Of a DNA stretch of 64,000 nucleotides, positions 52,066-61,929 are shown piece by piece. This DNA comes from Bacteroidales bacterium (GTDB lineage Bacteria; Bacteroidota; Bacteroidia; Bacteroidales; UBA932), in assembly GCA_017938925.1 (NCBI GenBank), contig JAGBAO010000012.1:62001-126000 (forward strand), written 5' to 3'. The notes below the pieces were generated by a model. It searched no databases. It was not told the origin of the DNA and worked only from the letters and a program-made list of their open reading frames with translations. How positions within the stretch are numbered: position 1 is the stretch's first letter; every line of letters begins with the position of its first letter. The position numbers and the translations under genes are program-made.

Positions 52066-52593
52066 TCAGAACATCTTATAGTAAACGTCCAGATCGACCT
52101 CCCATGTGCCGTGCTGTCTCATGACCATTTCGAGGGTCTTGCGCACACACTGCTTTCCGCCTGGCATGTCGCTGACGTAGTCTGCCGCATCCTTGGCTTC
52201 CTGCACTGCGTCAGACGGGCATACACCGCATCCGCATGCCTTCAGCACCGGAATGTCCGGCAGGTCGTCTCCGAAATACATGACCTCCTCCGGCTGGAGT
52301 CCGTGCTTCCTGCAGAAGTCCTCGAAGTCATACATCTTGATCCTTGAGCCGAGATAGACGTCCTCCTCCTTGAATCCGCACTGCTTGAGTCTGCGCGGAA
52401 TGCTCAGAGAGCGCCCTCCTGTGATGGCACCAAGATGGTAGCCCTTCATAGCTGCCATTCTCATGCCGAACGAGTCTTTTGCGTCGAATGTTCTGAGAAG
52501 TTCGCCTTCAAGGGTCGCCAGAATGCCTCCGTCAGTCATCACTCCATCGATATCGAAGACGAAGGCCTTGATCTTGCTGAATTTTTCGGTCAT
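52066..52593 (-). CDS. kdsC: KDO 8-phosphate phosphatase (HAD family)
   Basis: A 175-residue HAD phosphatase with the nucleophile motif FVFDIDGVMTDGG, the second motif GAITGGRS and the motif YFGDDLPDIPVL. KdsC releases phosphate from KDO 8-phosphate during lipopolysaccharide synthesis. I chose the ATG at 52593, just after AGGAGTG, over a GTG three bases earlier. The DUF3467 gene ends 6 bases upstream. Other lipid A/KDO genes are not nearby. Confidence 0.93.
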   Translation of the reverse strand: MTEKFSKIKAFVFDIDGVMTDGGILATLEGELLRTFDAKDSFGMRMAAMKGYHLGAITGGRSLSIPRRLKQCGFKEEDVYLGSRIKMYDFEDFCRKHGLQPEEVMYFGDDLPDIPVLKACGCGVCPSDAVQEAKDAADYVSDMPGGKQCVRKTLEMVMRQHGTWEVDLDVYYKMF

Positions 52594-52599
52594 CACTCC

Positions 52600-52908
52600 T
52601 TACGATTTAGCTCCTCCACCGAATCCTCCCATTGGGAAAGTTGCCTTCGGACCGTTTGCAAAAGTGATCTGACCGTTCTGGGCCTCATATTTTGCGATGT
52701 TGTCCTGGAGTGCGAGGAACAGTCTCTTTGCGTGCTCCGGAGTCATGATGATCCTGTTGCCTACCTCCGGCTTCTGAAGGCCGGGGAGCATTGTCGCGAA
52801 GTCGATGATGAACTCGCTGTGCGAGTGGGTGATGATCGCGAGATTTGAATAGGAACCCTTTGCCACTTCCGGCTTGAGTTCGATCTTGATTTCCTTTTCG
52901 TTTTCCAT
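52600..52908 (-). CDS. DUF3467 protein
   Basis: A 102-residue protein starting MENEKEIKIELKPEVAKGSY. DUF3467 proteins are small, widely distributed in Bacteroidota, and of unknown function. The core reads IITHSHSEFIIDFATMLPG and RIIMTPEHAKRLFLALQDN, and the C-terminus is Gly-rich (PMGGFGGGAKS). A longer frame upstream overlaps valS on the other strand and is not supported. It likely shares a transcript with kdsC and the aldehyde dehydrogenase. Confidence 0.9.
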   Translation of the reverse strand: MENEKEIKIELKPEVAKGSYSNLAIITHSHSEFIIDFATMLPGLQKPEVGNRIIMTPEHAKRLFLALQDNIAKYEAQNGQITFANGPKATFPMGGFGGGAKS

Positions 52909-52953
52909 AATCTTTCTATATGTCATTTTATGCAAAAATAGTGAATTTTTTAG

Positions 52954-52961
52954 TATCTTTG
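52954..52961 (+). promoter_or_regulatory. -7 box of the valS promoter
   Basis: TATCTTTG, about 58 bases before the valS ATG. No clear -33 element. Confidence 0.5.
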
Positions 52962-53019
52962 CATGTTTTGCACCTGAACGGTGATTATTAATAGGATAAC
53001 GAATTAAAATTAAGAATAT

Positions 53020-55662
53020 ATGGAACTGCCAGCAAAGTACGATCCGGCCTTGACGGAGGACAAATGGTATGCCTATTGGCTTGAGAACAAGTTTTTTCAT
53101 TCGGAGCCTGATGAAAGGGAGCCGTACACCATAGTGATTCCGCCACCAAACGTGACAGGAATCCTTCATATGGGCCATGTGCTCAACAATACATTGAACG
53201 ACGTGCTTGTCCGCAAGGCAAGGATGGACGGAAAGAACGCATGCTGGGTGCCAGGAACGGACCATGCATCGATAGCTACCGAGAACAAGGTGGTGCAGAA
53301 GCTCGCGGCTGAAGGCATAAAGAAGGAAGACCTCACCCGTGAGGAGTTCCTCAAGCATGCATGGGAGTGGAAGGAGAAGCACGGAGGCATCATCCTCAGC
53401 CAGCTCCGCAAGCTCGGAGCCTCCTGCGACTGGGACAGGACCAAGTTCACTATGGATCCTGAACTGAGCGAAGCCGTAATCAGCACTTTCGTATATTTCT
53501 ACAACAAGGGCTATATATACAGAGGTGTGAGAATGGTGAACTGGGATCCTGTCGGTCTGACTGCCGTCAGTGATGAGGAAGTGGTTCACAAGGACACCGT
53601 CAGCAAGTTCTATCATCTGAGATATTTCATCTCGGACGGTAATGGAAATCCTACAGACAAATACATCATCATCGCCACAACCCGTCCGGAGACAATCATG
53701 GCGGATGCTGCGATCTGTATCAACCCTGAGGATGAGAGATATCACTGCCTCAAGGGAAAGAAGGTGCTTATCCCGCTGATCAACAAGGAGATTCCTGTGA
53801 TCGAGGACAGCTATGTAGCGATGGATTTCGGTACAGGATGCCTCAAGGTGACTCCGGCTCACGACGTGAATGACTACGAGATCGGAATGAGACATAATCT
53901 TCCGGTTCTGGACATCATCGACGATCATGGCCGTCTGAACGAGAAGGCTCAGATCCTTGTAGGGGAGGACCGTTTCGATGCCCGCAAGAAGATCGTAAAG
54001 ATGCTTGAGGAGGCAGGAAACCTTGAAAAGATGGAGGATTACACTTCTCCGGTCGGATATTCGGAGAGAACAAACGCTGTCATCGAGCCAAGGCTCTCCA
54101 TGCAGTGGTTCCTCAAGATGGAGGCCCTCGCAAAGGACGCTCTCGAGTCTGTTGAGAGCGGAAACGTGAAGCTCATTCCGGACAAATACCGCAACACATA
54201 CCGTCACTGGATGGAGAACGTGCGTGACTGGTGCATCTCGCGTCAGCTCTGGTGGGGACAGCGCATCCCGGCGTATTATCTGCCTGACGGACAGGTTGTT
54301 GTGGCCGAGACACCGGAAAAGGCTCTGGAAGCAGCTCAGAAAATCGACGCTTCACTCACCGCTGCCGATCTGAGACAGGATGAGGACGTGCTCGACACAT
54401 GGTTCTCTTCATGGCTCTGGCCGATTTCGGTGTTTGACACCAACAAGGCAGGTCATCCTGAGGCAGAACCGAACAAGGATCTTGCATATTACTATCCGAC
54501 AAATGACCTGGTGACAGGACCGGACATCCTTTTCTTCTGGGTTGCCCGCATGATCATGGCAGGAAACGAGTTCATGAACGATGTTCCGTTCCGTAACGTA
54601 TATCTCACAGGTATCGTACGTGACAAGCTCGGACGCAAGATGTCCAAGACTCTCGGCAACTCTCCGGATCCGCTCGACCTGATTGCCAAGTATGGTGCTG
54701 ACGCAGTGCGTCTGGGTATGCTTCTGTGCAGTTCGGCAGGAAACGATATCCTTTACGATGAGTCTCAGATCGAGCAGGGACGTAACTTTAATAACAAGGT
54801 ATGGAATGCATTCCGCCTTGTGACCGGCTGGAATGTGGATGAGGCAGCCCGTCAGCCTGAGGCTTCTGCAGTTGCAGTCAAGTGGTTCGAGAACAAGCTC
54901 AGCCAGGTGGTGGAGACTGTGGAGGATCATTTCTCAAAATTCCGTATCTCGGATGCTCTCATGGCAATCTACAAGCTCTTCTGGGATGATTTCTGCGCAT
55001 GGTATCTTGAGGCAGTGAAGCCGGCATATGGCGCAGGAATAGACAAGGTTACATATGACGCTACAATAGGCTTCTTCGATGCCCTCCTGAAGATGATCCA
55101 CCCTATCATGCCGTTCATTACAGAGGAACTCTGGCAGAATATGGCAGAGCGCAAGGCAGGGGAGACCATCATGAACCAGCGTTACCCTCAGGCAAAGCCT
55201 TACGATGCGGAGTTCATCACAGCATTCGAGATGGCTTGCGAGGCGGTTGCAGGTGTAAGAAACATCCGTCAGAGCAAGGGTCTGTCTCCGAGAGAGGCTC
55301 TCAGCCTTGTGATCAAGGGTGAGTTCCCTTCTGAGGTCCTGCCGGTTGTCGTTAAGCTTGCCAATGTCACTGTCGATGAGGCGGAAGGTGATATGTCGGC
55401 GACTCAGCGTTTCATGGTAAGGACTGTGGAGATGTTCGTTCCTCTGACAGGTCTTGTAAATGTGGAAGAGGAGATCGCCAAGCTCGAAGCAGAGCTCGCA
55501 TACCAGCAGAAATTCCTCGAATCTGTGCGGAAGAAACTCTCAAATGAGCGTTTCGTTGCCAATGCACCTGAGGCTGTGGTGGCAGTGGAGCGTAAGAAGG
55601 AGGCAGATTCGCTTTCAAAGATAGAAAGTATTACTGCTTCTCTTAACTCATTGAAGAAATAA
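53020..55662 (+). CDS. valS: Valyl-tRNA synthetase
   Basis: An 880-residue class I synthetase. The HIGH motif is in [16 protein letters not shown], the KMSKS motif in [14 protein letters not shown]. The editing domain region contains [12 protein letters not shown] and [18 protein letters not shown]. The C-terminal coiled-coil arm (about 815-880) is present, with [19 protein letters not shown]. Length matches bacterial ValRS. A thioesterase gene follows after 39 bases. Confidence 0.97.
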   Translation: MELPAKYDPALTEDKWYAYWLENKFFHSEPDEREPYTIVIPPPNVTGILHMGHVLNNTLNDVLVRKARMDGKNACWVPGTDHASIATENKVVQKLAAEGIKKEDLTREEFLKHAWEWKEKHGGIILSQLRKLGASCDWDRTKFTMDPELSEAVISTFVYFYNKGYIYRGVRMVNWDPVGLTAVSDEEVVHKDTVSKFYHLRYFISDGNGNPTDKYIIIATTRPETIMADAAICINPEDERYHCLKGKKVLIPLINKEIPVIEDSYVAMDFGTGCLKVTPAHDVNDYEIGMRHNLPVLDIIDDHGRLNEKAQILVGEDRFDARKKIVKMLEEAGNLEKMEDYTSPVGYSERTNAVIEPRLSMQWFLKMEALAKDALESVESGNVKLIPDKYRNTYRHWMENVRDWCISRQLWWGQRIPAYYLPDGQVVVAETPEKALEAAQKIDASLTAADLRQDEDVLDTWFSSWLWPISVFDTNKAGHPEAEPNKDLAYYYPTNDLVTGPDILFFWVARMIMAGNEFMNDVPFRNVYLTGIVRDKLGRKMSKTLGNSPDPLDLIAKYGADAVRLGMLLCSSAGNDILYDESQIEQGRNFNNKVWNAFRLVTGWNVDEAARQPEASAVAVKWFENKLSQVVETVEDHFSKFRISDALMAIYKLFWDDFCAWYLEAVKPAYGAGIDKVTYDATIGFFDALLKMIHPIMPFITEELWQNMAERKAGETIMNQRYPQAKPYDAEFITAFEMACEAVAGVRNIRQSKGLSPREALSLVIKGEFPSEVLPVVVKLANVTVDEAEGDMSATQRFMVRTVEMFVPLTGLVNVEEEIAKLEAELAYQQKFLESVRKKLSNERFVANAPEAVVAVERKKEADSLSKIESITASLNSLKK

Positions 55663-55701
55663 TACTAAAACAAAGTTGTTAACTTTGATAACATTTTTGT
55701 T

Positions 55702-56106
55702 ATGGTAAAAACTGAGCATTTTCTTGAGGTCAGATACTACGAGACCGACCAGATGGGGATCGTCCACCACTCGAACTACATAAGATATTTCGAGTGCGGG
55801 CGTAACGCCATGCTGAAGGAGATGGATCTGCCGATAGAGAAGGTGGAAGAGGCAGGAGTCATGATGCCGGTTGTCGCTGTCGACTGCCGATACCGTACCC
55901 CGGCGAGAATGGGAGATACGCTTAGGATCGTGTCGATGATCGATACCATGCCCACAGCCAAGGTCGTCATCAAGAGCGAGATCTATAACCAGGACGATGC
56001 ATTGGTCTGCTCGGGCAGTGTGACTCTCGGGTTCATTGATGCAGCGACAAGAAGGCCTGTAAGATGTCCTAAGATACTTGTCGATCTTTTTGCAGACAAA
56101 ATTTAA
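55702..56106 (+). CDS. Hotdog-fold acyl-CoA thioesterase (YbgC-like)
   Basis: A 134-residue single hotdog domain. The catalytic Asp is in [20 protein letters not shown], the hallmark of YbgC and 4-hydroxybenzoyl-CoA thioesterase-type enzymes. It cleaves an acyl-CoA or acyl-ACP. It precedes the Tat genes by 11 bases; the grouping is probably positional rather than functional. Confidence 0.92.
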   Translation: MVKTEHFLEVRYYETDQMGIVHHSNYIRYFECGRNAMLKEMDLPIEKVEEAGVMMPVVAVDCRYRTPARMGDTLRIVSMIDTMPTAKVVIKSEIYNQDDALVCSGSVTLGFIDAATRRPVRCPKILVDLFADKI

Positions 56107-56117
56107 ACTTAAACGAT

Positions 56118-56327
56118 ATGTCAACTTTATTCATTGCACCTCTGGCTTTTGTCGGAATGTGGGAGGTGATCATCATCGCCCTTGTTATTCTTCTCATCTT
56201 TGGTGGAAAGAAGATTCCTGAACTGATGAAGGGTCTTGGCAAGGGAGTGAAGAACTTCAAGGAAGGAATGAAGGATGTCGAGGATGACGTCAAGGAGATA
56301 AAGAAGGAGATTGAATCAGACAAATAG
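56118..56327 (+). CDS. tatA: Sec-independent translocase protein TatA
   Basis: A 69-residue protein with one transmembrane helix ([19 protein letters not shown]) followed by the FGGKKIPEL hinge and an amphipathic, charged C-terminal helix. It builds the pore for export of folded proteins. It lies 3 bases before tatC; no separate tatB was seen, so a two-component Tat system is likely. Confidence 0.95.
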   Translation: MSTLFIAPLAFVGMWEVIIIALVILLIFGGKKIPELMKGLGKGVKNFKEGMKDVEDDVKEIKKEIESDK

Positions 56328-56330
56328 GAA

Positions 56331-57098
56331 GTGAGCGAGCAGGCAATGTCCTTCTGGGATCACCTGGAAGATCTGAGAAAAAGCATAATACGCGTAGTCC
56401 TGGCATTGGTCGGGGCTACGGTATTTCTGTTTTTATTCAAGAACTTTCTTTTTGATGGGATTGTTCTTGCTCCGGCAGCCGGTAAGTCTCTGTTCTTCCG
56501 TCTGACAGGAGTCGATTTTTCGCTTGATCTTGTGAACCTGGAAGTCGCCGCCCAGTTCATGATCCATATGAAGGTCACCTTCCTGGCAGCTCTGATTCTT
56601 GTTTTCCCATATTTCATATATGAAGTGTGGAAATTCATAGCTCCTGCCTTGTATGAGAATGAACGTAAGGCAGTCAGGGGGGCTTTTTCATTTGCCTCGA
56701 TACTCTTCTACCTCGGCGTGCTTGTGGGATACATGGTGATATTTCCCGTGATGCTGTATTTCTTCGCGAACTATCAGGTGAGTCCGGATGTCCCCAACAC
56801 GTTTTCGCTTTCTTCATATATATCATTGCTGGTTTCCACTGTGCTGGCTTTCGGTATCGTGTTCGAATTTCCGACAGTGATCGCACTGTTGTCGGCTCTG
56901 GGGATTGTCACAAAGCAGATCTTGAAGAAATACCGCAAGTATGCCTTCTGTGCTGTACTTATTCTGGCAGCAATCATCACCCCGACGGGAGATCCTTTTT
57001 CACTGATGGTCTGCTCGATTCCTATCTATCTTCTTTACGAGTTCGGCATAATCATCAGCCGTAAGGGTGATGAAGAAGTGGAAGATACTGAAAATTAA
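56331..57098 (+). CDS. tatC: Sec-independent translocase protein TatC
   Basis: A 255-residue membrane protein with six helices, the receptor for twin-arginine signal peptides. It begins MSEQAMSFWDHLEDLR if the GTG at 56331 is used; an ATG at 56346 (MSFWDHLEDLR) is the alternative. Conserved features are FWDHLEDLR, the PxFIYEVWKF region (FPYFIYEVWKFIAPAL) and FEFPTVIALL. Located directly after tatA. Confidence 0.95.
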   Translation: MSEQAMSFWDHLEDLRKSIIRVVLALVGATVFLFLFKNFLFDGIVLAPAAGKSLFFRLTGVDFSLDLVNLEVAAQFMIHMKVTFLAALILVFPYFIYEVWKFIAPALYENERKAVRGAFSFASILFYLGVLVGYMVIFPVMLYFFANYQVSPDVPNTFSLSSYISLLVSTVLAFGIVFEFPTVIALLSALGIVTKQILKKYRKYAFCAVLILAAIITPTGDPFSLMVCSIPIYLLYEFGIIISRKGDEEVEDTEN

Positions 57099-57104
57099 GA
57101 GACT

Positions 57105-59039
57105 ATGATATCTATAAACAGTTTGACAGTTGCCTACGGAGGATTCACCTTGCTGAATGACATCAATTTCCATATCAGCGAGAGTGACAAGATCGGCCTT
57201 GTGGGAAAGAACGGAGCAGGAAAGTCAACCATACTGAAGTTGATCTGCGGGCTGCAGAGTCCGACGAACGGAAAGGTTGCTGTGCCCGGTGGAGTGAAGA
57301 TAGGCTACCTGCCTCAGATCATGGAGCACCATCGCGGTCGCAGCGTCATCGACGAGGCCATGACTGCTTTCTCAGATATGTTCGCTGAGGAGGCAGAACT
57401 GGAAAGGATTACTGTTGAGCTTGCGGAAAGGACTGACTATGAGTCTGATGCATATCAGAATCTCATCATAAGGATGAACGAGATAAATGACAGACTCTCG
57501 TACACCCGTTCGGACAATCCCCAGGTCCAGGCAGAGAAGACCTTGATAGGTCTCGGATTCAAATATGAGGAACTCTCACGCCCTACCGAGACTTTCAGCC
57601 AGGGATGGAACATGCGAATAGAGCTGGCTAAGATCCTGCTTTCCAAGCCGGATGTGCTTCTTCTCGACGAGCCCACCAACCATCTGGACATCGAGTCCAT
57701 CGAATGGCTTGAGGGATATCTCAAGGAATACAGGGGCTCGCTCGTTCTGATCTCTCACGACAGGAAATTCCTTGACAATGTGACCAACAGGACTGTCGAG
57801 ATCATGCTCGGCAGGATACACGACTATAAGGTGCCGTACAGCAAGTACTTGGAACTCAGACGTGAACGCCTTGAACAGCAGAGGGCTGCCTTTGAGAACC
57901 AGCAGAGGATGATCGAGAAGACCGAGGAGTTCATCGAGAAGTTCAGATACAAGCCTACGAAGTCCAACCAGGTGCAGTCCCGTGTGAAACAGCTTGAGAA
58001 GCTGGAAAGAATCGAGGTGGATCTTGAAGACAAGTCGGCTCTTACAGTCAAGTTCCCGCCTGCACCGCGTTCCGGTGACATCGCCTACAAGGCTGTCGAT
58101 ATGAAGGTCGGTTATGGTGAAAAGATTGTCTTCTCAGACGCTCAGATCGAGGTGCGCAGAGGCGAGAAGGTGGCTCTGGTGGGAAGAAACGGTGAGGGAA
58201 AGACCACACTCATGCGTGTGATCATGAATGAACTGGATCCCAAGGCCGGAGAATCGAAGACGGGATACAATGTCAACATAGGATATTACGCTCAGAATCA
58301 GGAAGATATATTGGACAAGAACGACACTGTCTTCGAGACTCTCGACAGGATTGCTGTCGGAGATATACGCCTGAAGCTGAGAGACATTCTGGGAGCCTTC
58401 CTTTTCAAAGGAGAGGATATAGACAAGAAGGTGGCTGTGCTCAGCGGAGGGGAGCGTGCACGTCTTGCAATGGCCAAGCTGATGCTCCGGCCATACAATC
58501 TCCTGGCTCTTGACGAGCCGACCAACCACATGGACATCCGTTCCAAGGATATTCTGAAACAGGCGTTGAAGGCATATGACGGTACTCTGATCATCGTCTC
58601 GCATGACCGAGACTTTCTTGACGGGCTTGTGGACAAGCTCTATGAGTTCCGGGACGGAAAGGTCAAGGAGCATCTTGGAGGAGTGCAGGACTTCCTTGAG
58701 CGCAGGAAGCTTGAGAATCTGAGCGAGCTTGAAAGGCATTACAAGGTGGTGGAAGAGAAGCCTGTAGAGGTCATCCAGAAGAAGGAAGAGGCCAAGCAGG
58801 AGTATCAGGCAAAGAAGTATTTATCTAAAGAAGAAAAGAAGATAAAGAACCGTATATCATTCTTGGAGAAAGGGATAGAGCAGATAGAAACTAAGATGAA
58901 GGAGATTGAGGCAGTGCTGATGTCTCCTGGTCCTGAGGATGATGTGATGGAACTCACAAGGGCTTATCTTGAGAACAAGAGGGAACTTGATTTCAAGATG
59001 GCGGAGTGGGAACAGTTAAACGAACAGTTAGAATCATAA
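57105..59039 (+). CDS. ABC-F family ATPase
   Basis: A 644-residue soluble protein with two ATP-binding cassettes and no membrane part. First Walker A GLVGKNGAGKSTILK, signature-like SQGWNMRIELAKILL and Walker B LLLDEPTNHLDIES; second set VALVGRNGEGKTTLM, VLSGGERARLAMAKLML and LLALDEPTNHMDIRS. A basic linker lies between (about 245-320), and the C-terminal coiled coil (about 545-644) resembles Uup/YdiF types. Such proteins bind ribosomes; antibiotic protection is possible but not shown. The gene follows tatC by 6 bases. Confidence 0.95.
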   Translation: MISINSLTVAYGGFTLLNDINFHISESDKIGLVGKNGAGKSTILKLICGLQSPTNGKVAVPGGVKIGYLPQIMEHHRGRSVIDEAMTAFSDMFAEEAELERITVELAERTDYESDAYQNLIIRMNEINDRLSYTRSDNPQVQAEKTLIGLGFKYEELSRPTETFSQGWNMRIELAKILLSKPDVLLLDEPTNHLDIESIEWLEGYLKEYRGSLVLISHDRKFLDNVTNRTVEIMLGRIHDYKVPYSKYLELRRERLEQQRAAFENQQRMIEKTEEFIEKFRYKPTKSNQVQSRVKQLEKLERIEVDLEDKSALTVKFPPAPRSGDIAYKAVDMKVGYGEKIVFSDAQIEVRRGEKVALVGRNGEGKTTLMRVIMNELDPKAGESKTGYNVNIGYYAQNQEDILDKNDTVFETLDRIAVGDIRLKLRDILGAFLFKGEDIDKKVAVLSGGERARLAMAKLMLRPYNLLALDEPTNHMDIRSKDILKQALKAYDGTLIIVSHDRDFLDGLVDKLYEFRDGKVKEHLGGVQDFLERRKLENLSELERHYKVVEEKPVEVIQKKEEAKQEYQAKKYLSKEEKKIKNRISFLEKGIEQIETKMKEIEAVLMSPGPEDDVMELTRAYLENKRELDFKMAEWEQLNEQLES

Positions 59040-59042
59040 GAT

Positions 59043-59786
59043 ATGGAAGAGAAGAAAATGCAGTATCTTTTCGGCATGCATCCGGTGCTGGAGGCAGTCA
59101 AGGCAGGAAAGAAGTTTGACAAGGTGCTCCTGAAGCAGGGGCTTGAGGGCGTGCAGTTCAGGGAGCTCATGGATCTTTTGAAGGAGAATGAGATTCCTTT
59201 TCAGTTCGTGCCTGGCGAGAGGCTCAACAGAGCTGTCCGCGGTTCGCATCAGGGGGTCCTCGCTTATATCTCGCAGATCGATTACGTTGATATAGAACAG
59301 CTTGTGAACAATGCGCTTGGACGCTCTGAGAATCCTCTTCTTGTGATTCTTGACGGCGTGAGCGATGTACGCAACCTCGGTGCCATAGCCAGAAGCCTTG
59401 AGTGTGCCGGCGGGCAGGGCATAATTGTGCCTGCCAAGGGTGGCGCAGCAATCAATGCTGATGCGGTGAAGGCTTCGGCTGGAGCTCTTATGAGGATGGA
59501 TACCTGCAAGGTGCCAAATCTTCGTGTTGCAGCTTATTATCTGAAGCAGAGCGGATTCAGGCTTGTGGCAGCAACTGAGAAGACGGACAGACTGATTTAT
59601 GATGTCGATATGACAGGTCCTGTGGCTATAATCATGGGCTCTGAAGGAAAGGGTATATCGCAGTCAATGCTTGATCTTGCAGACGACAAGGCCGCTATTC
59701 CAATGGCCGGAGAGATTACATCCCTCAATGTATCAGTTGCTTCAGCTGTGCTTATGTATGAGGCTGTAAGACAGAGACTTGGTTGA
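59043..59786 (+). CDS. rlmB: 23S rRNA 2'-O-methyltransferase (RlmB/TrmH family)
   Basis: A 247-residue SPOUT methyltransferase. The substrate-binding L30e-like domain (about 1-80) ends near VPGERLNRAVRGSHQGVLAY. The SPOUT knot shows VILDGVSDVRNLGAIARSLE, AIIMGSEGKGIS and the IPMAGEITSLNVSVAS loop. It is expected to methylate G2251 of 23S rRNA. The stop codon is just before the dipeptidase start. Confidence 0.94.
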   Translation: MEEKKMQYLFGMHPVLEAVKAGKKFDKVLLKQGLEGVQFRELMDLLKENEIPFQFVPGERLNRAVRGSHQGVLAYISQIDYVDIEQLVNNALGRSENPLLVILDGVSDVRNLGAIARSLECAGGQGIIVPAKGGAAINADAVKASAGALMRMDTCKVPNLRVAAYYLKQSGFRLVAATEKTDRLIYDVDMTGPVAIIMGSEGKGISQSMLDLADDKAAIPMAGEITSLNVSVASAVLMYEAVRQRLG

Positions 59787-59794
59787 GCACAAAT

Positions 59795-60859
59795 ATGTTC
59801 GTTTTAGACTCTCACTGTGACACCCCTTCACAGATTCTTCGTCTGAGGGATCTGTCATTGGACAATGAACATGCTCATGTGGATTTTCCAAAATTGAAGC
59901 GTGGCGGGGTAGATGGAGCATTCTTCGCATTATATGTCCCCGGAAATCTAGAGACAGAGGAAGCGTTTGAATATTCTCAAAGGCTGCTGGAAGGCGTGGA
60001 ACGGGCAGTCGAGGCAAATTCTTCTTCAGTAGCGTTTGCAACAGATTCTGCACAGGCCTTTTCAAATAAGCAGGAAGGCAGGTTCTCTGTTTTCCTCGGA
60101 CTAGAGAACGGTTCACCTATCGGAAATAGCTTCGATAGGCTTAAGTGGTTTTATGACAGGGGAGTAAGGTACGTCACTTTGTGTCATTCTTCAGATAATC
60201 AGATATGTGATTCATGCGCATCTAAAGTAAAAAGATGGGGAGGTCTCAGTCCTTTTGGAAAAGAACTGGTTGCTGAAATGAACAGCCTTGGGATTCTTAT
60301 AGATGTTTCGCATATATCAGATGCTTCCTTTTACGATGTTCTGAAATATTCCGACCGCCCTGTCGTTGCAACGCATTCCTGTTGTCGTGCTCTCTGTTCT
60401 CATCCTCGTAACATGACGGATGATATGATCCGTTCATTAGCGTCGGCGGGAGGTGTAATACAGATCAACTTTTATCCGTTGTTTCTAGATTCAGGCTTTG
60501 CTGAAGTGCTTTCCGGATCCGGTCTGGAAGAAAAGGGAGGATATGTTGAGAAGGAATTTATCAATGACCCTTCCGATCCTTTGAAAAGAGCAGCGTGGAA
60601 CAGGATACAGGATGAGATTCAGTCTCTTCCGCGCCCTTCTTTCAAGCTTATCGCCGACCATATCGATCATGTGGTAGCACTTGCTGGTATTGACCATGTT
60701 GGAATAGGATCAGACTTTGACGGGATCGAGGTGACTCCGGAGGGTATGGAGGATATCTCGATGATGCCGAAACTTTTTGAGGAACTGCGCAGGAGGGGAT
60801 ATTCGGAGGCTGACCTTGAGAAGATGGCGTCCGGTAATTTCTTCAGGATTCTTGAATAG
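59795..60859 (+). CDS. Membrane dipeptidase (peptidase M19 family)
   Basis: A 354-residue zinc dipeptidase of the renal dipeptidase family. The metal ligands are seen in LDSHCDTPSQ, the Glu in GLENG, and His in ATHSCCRALCSHPRNMTDD, with GIGSDFDG near the C-terminus. I chose the ATG at 59795 because an earlier TTG overlaps the rlmB stop. No signal peptide was seen, so it may act in the cytoplasm, cleaving dipeptides released by the DPP11-like enzyme. Convergent with the EamA gene (1-base gap). Confidence 0.92.
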   Translation: MFVLDSHCDTPSQILRLRDLSLDNEHAHVDFPKLKRGGVDGAFFALYVPGNLETEEAFEYSQRLLEGVERAVEANSSSVAFATDSAQAFSNKQEGRFSVFLGLENGSPIGNSFDRLKWFYDRGVRYVTLCHSSDNQICDSCASKVKRWGGLSPFGKELVAEMNSLGILIDVSHISDASFYDVLKYSDRPVVATHSCCRALCSHPRNMTDDMIRSLASAGGVIQINFYPLFLDSGFAEVLSGSGLEEKGGYVEKEFINDPSDPLKRAAWNRIQDEIQSLPRPSFKLIADHIDHVVALAGIDHVGIGSDFDGIEVTPEGMEDISMMPKLFEELRRRGYSEADLEKMASGNFFRILE

Positions 60860-60860
60860 A

Positions 60861-61796
60861 TCAGATGTGCTTGCGGTTCTTCTGATGCAGGACGATTATC
60901 GTCACAGCCACAAGGATGATCGTGCAGCCAATCAGCGATCTCATATAAAGATGCTCATTCAGGAAGAGTACTCCCAGAATCACAGCAGTCAAAGGCTGGA
61001 GGGCTCCAAGGATGGAGGTCATAGTCGGGCCTATCCGCCTGTTTCCCTTCACGCCGGTTATGTTGGAGACCATCGTTGACCAAAGGCCCAGTCCAAGAAT
61101 ATTGAGCCAGCTCCCAGCATCCGTCACGACGGTGAGCTTGCCGTTGCACACGAATGCTCCTATAATGAAATATACAGCACTGAGCATCATTATCCACGTC
61201 GTGAATTTGACCACTTCGATCTTGTCTGCCTTGACCTGCTTCATCACTATATAATATGCAGCGAACGAAAAGGCTGAAATCAGCGAGCAGGCGAGTCCGA
61301 GCCTGGTGTTTCCGCCTTCCACCATGATGCTGTCTCCGGATGCAAGGAGATATACTCCGAATATTGATGCGGCAATTGCAAGGTAGTCGATCAGGGATCG
61401 CTTCTCTCCGAAGAATATCACCATGCAGAGTGTCACGATGACAGGATACATGAAGTTTATGGTTGATGCGATTCCGCTTGAAATGTTGACATATCCGATA
61501 AGGAGTGTGACTGATGTCAGAGCTCTGAGCACGCTGAGGAGGATTATCTTCCAGGCCTCGTCAAATGAGTTGAGACGGAGTGACTTCTTTTTGCAGAAGG
61601 CATATATCATCAGCACGAGTCCTGCTATCAGCCAACGGTAGGAAAGTATGTCGAAGTCCGACAGCCCTGCTGCTATCAGAGCGAGACAGAAAAGGGGAGA
61701 AAAGCCGAATGACATGGATGATATGGCGGCATAGAAAATGCCGTTGATCGTTATTCTTCTCTTCTTTTTCTCGTATTTTATCAGTGCCTCGCTCAT
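60861..61796 (-). CDS. EamA-family (DMT) exporter
   Basis: A 311-residue membrane protein with ten hydrophobic helices in two EamA repeats. The first helix of each half carries RWLIAGLVLMIYAF and the second ends GALQPLTAVILGVLFLNEHL, the typical family spacing. Proteins of this kind export metabolites or amino acids; the substrate is not predicted. Its upstream gap to cinA (133 bases) is AT-rich. Confidence 0.9.
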   Translation of the reverse strand: MSEALIKYEKKKRRITINGIFYAAISSMSFGFSPLFCLALIAAGLSDFDILSYRWLIAGLVLMIYAFCKKKSLRLNSFDEAWKIILLSVLRALTSVTLLIGYVNISSGIASTINFMYPVIVTLCMVIFFGEKRSLIDYLAIAASIFGVYLLASGDSIMVEGGNTRLGLACSLISAFSFAAYYIVMKQVKADKIEVVKFTTWIMMLSAVYFIIGAFVCNGKLTVVTDAGSWLNILGLGLWSTMVSNITGVKGNRRIGPTMTSILGALQPLTAVILGVLFLNEHLYMRSLIGCTIILVAVTIIVLHQKNRKHI

Positions 61797-61929
61797 AAAT
61801 ATTCAATTTACTTGTAAGAGCTTGATATTTAGTTGGTTAGCGTGCTATATAAATATAACTTATGGTTTACAAATTTATATGAAACAAAAAAGTTTCTCGC
61901 CAAAACAATAATGTTTTAAATATTGTTTA

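Noticed and set aside
52909-54207. Long minus-strand frame extending the DUF3467 gene over valS
   Set aside because: It runs antisense through the well-supported valS gene and has no family signature; the DUF3467 protein starts at 52908.
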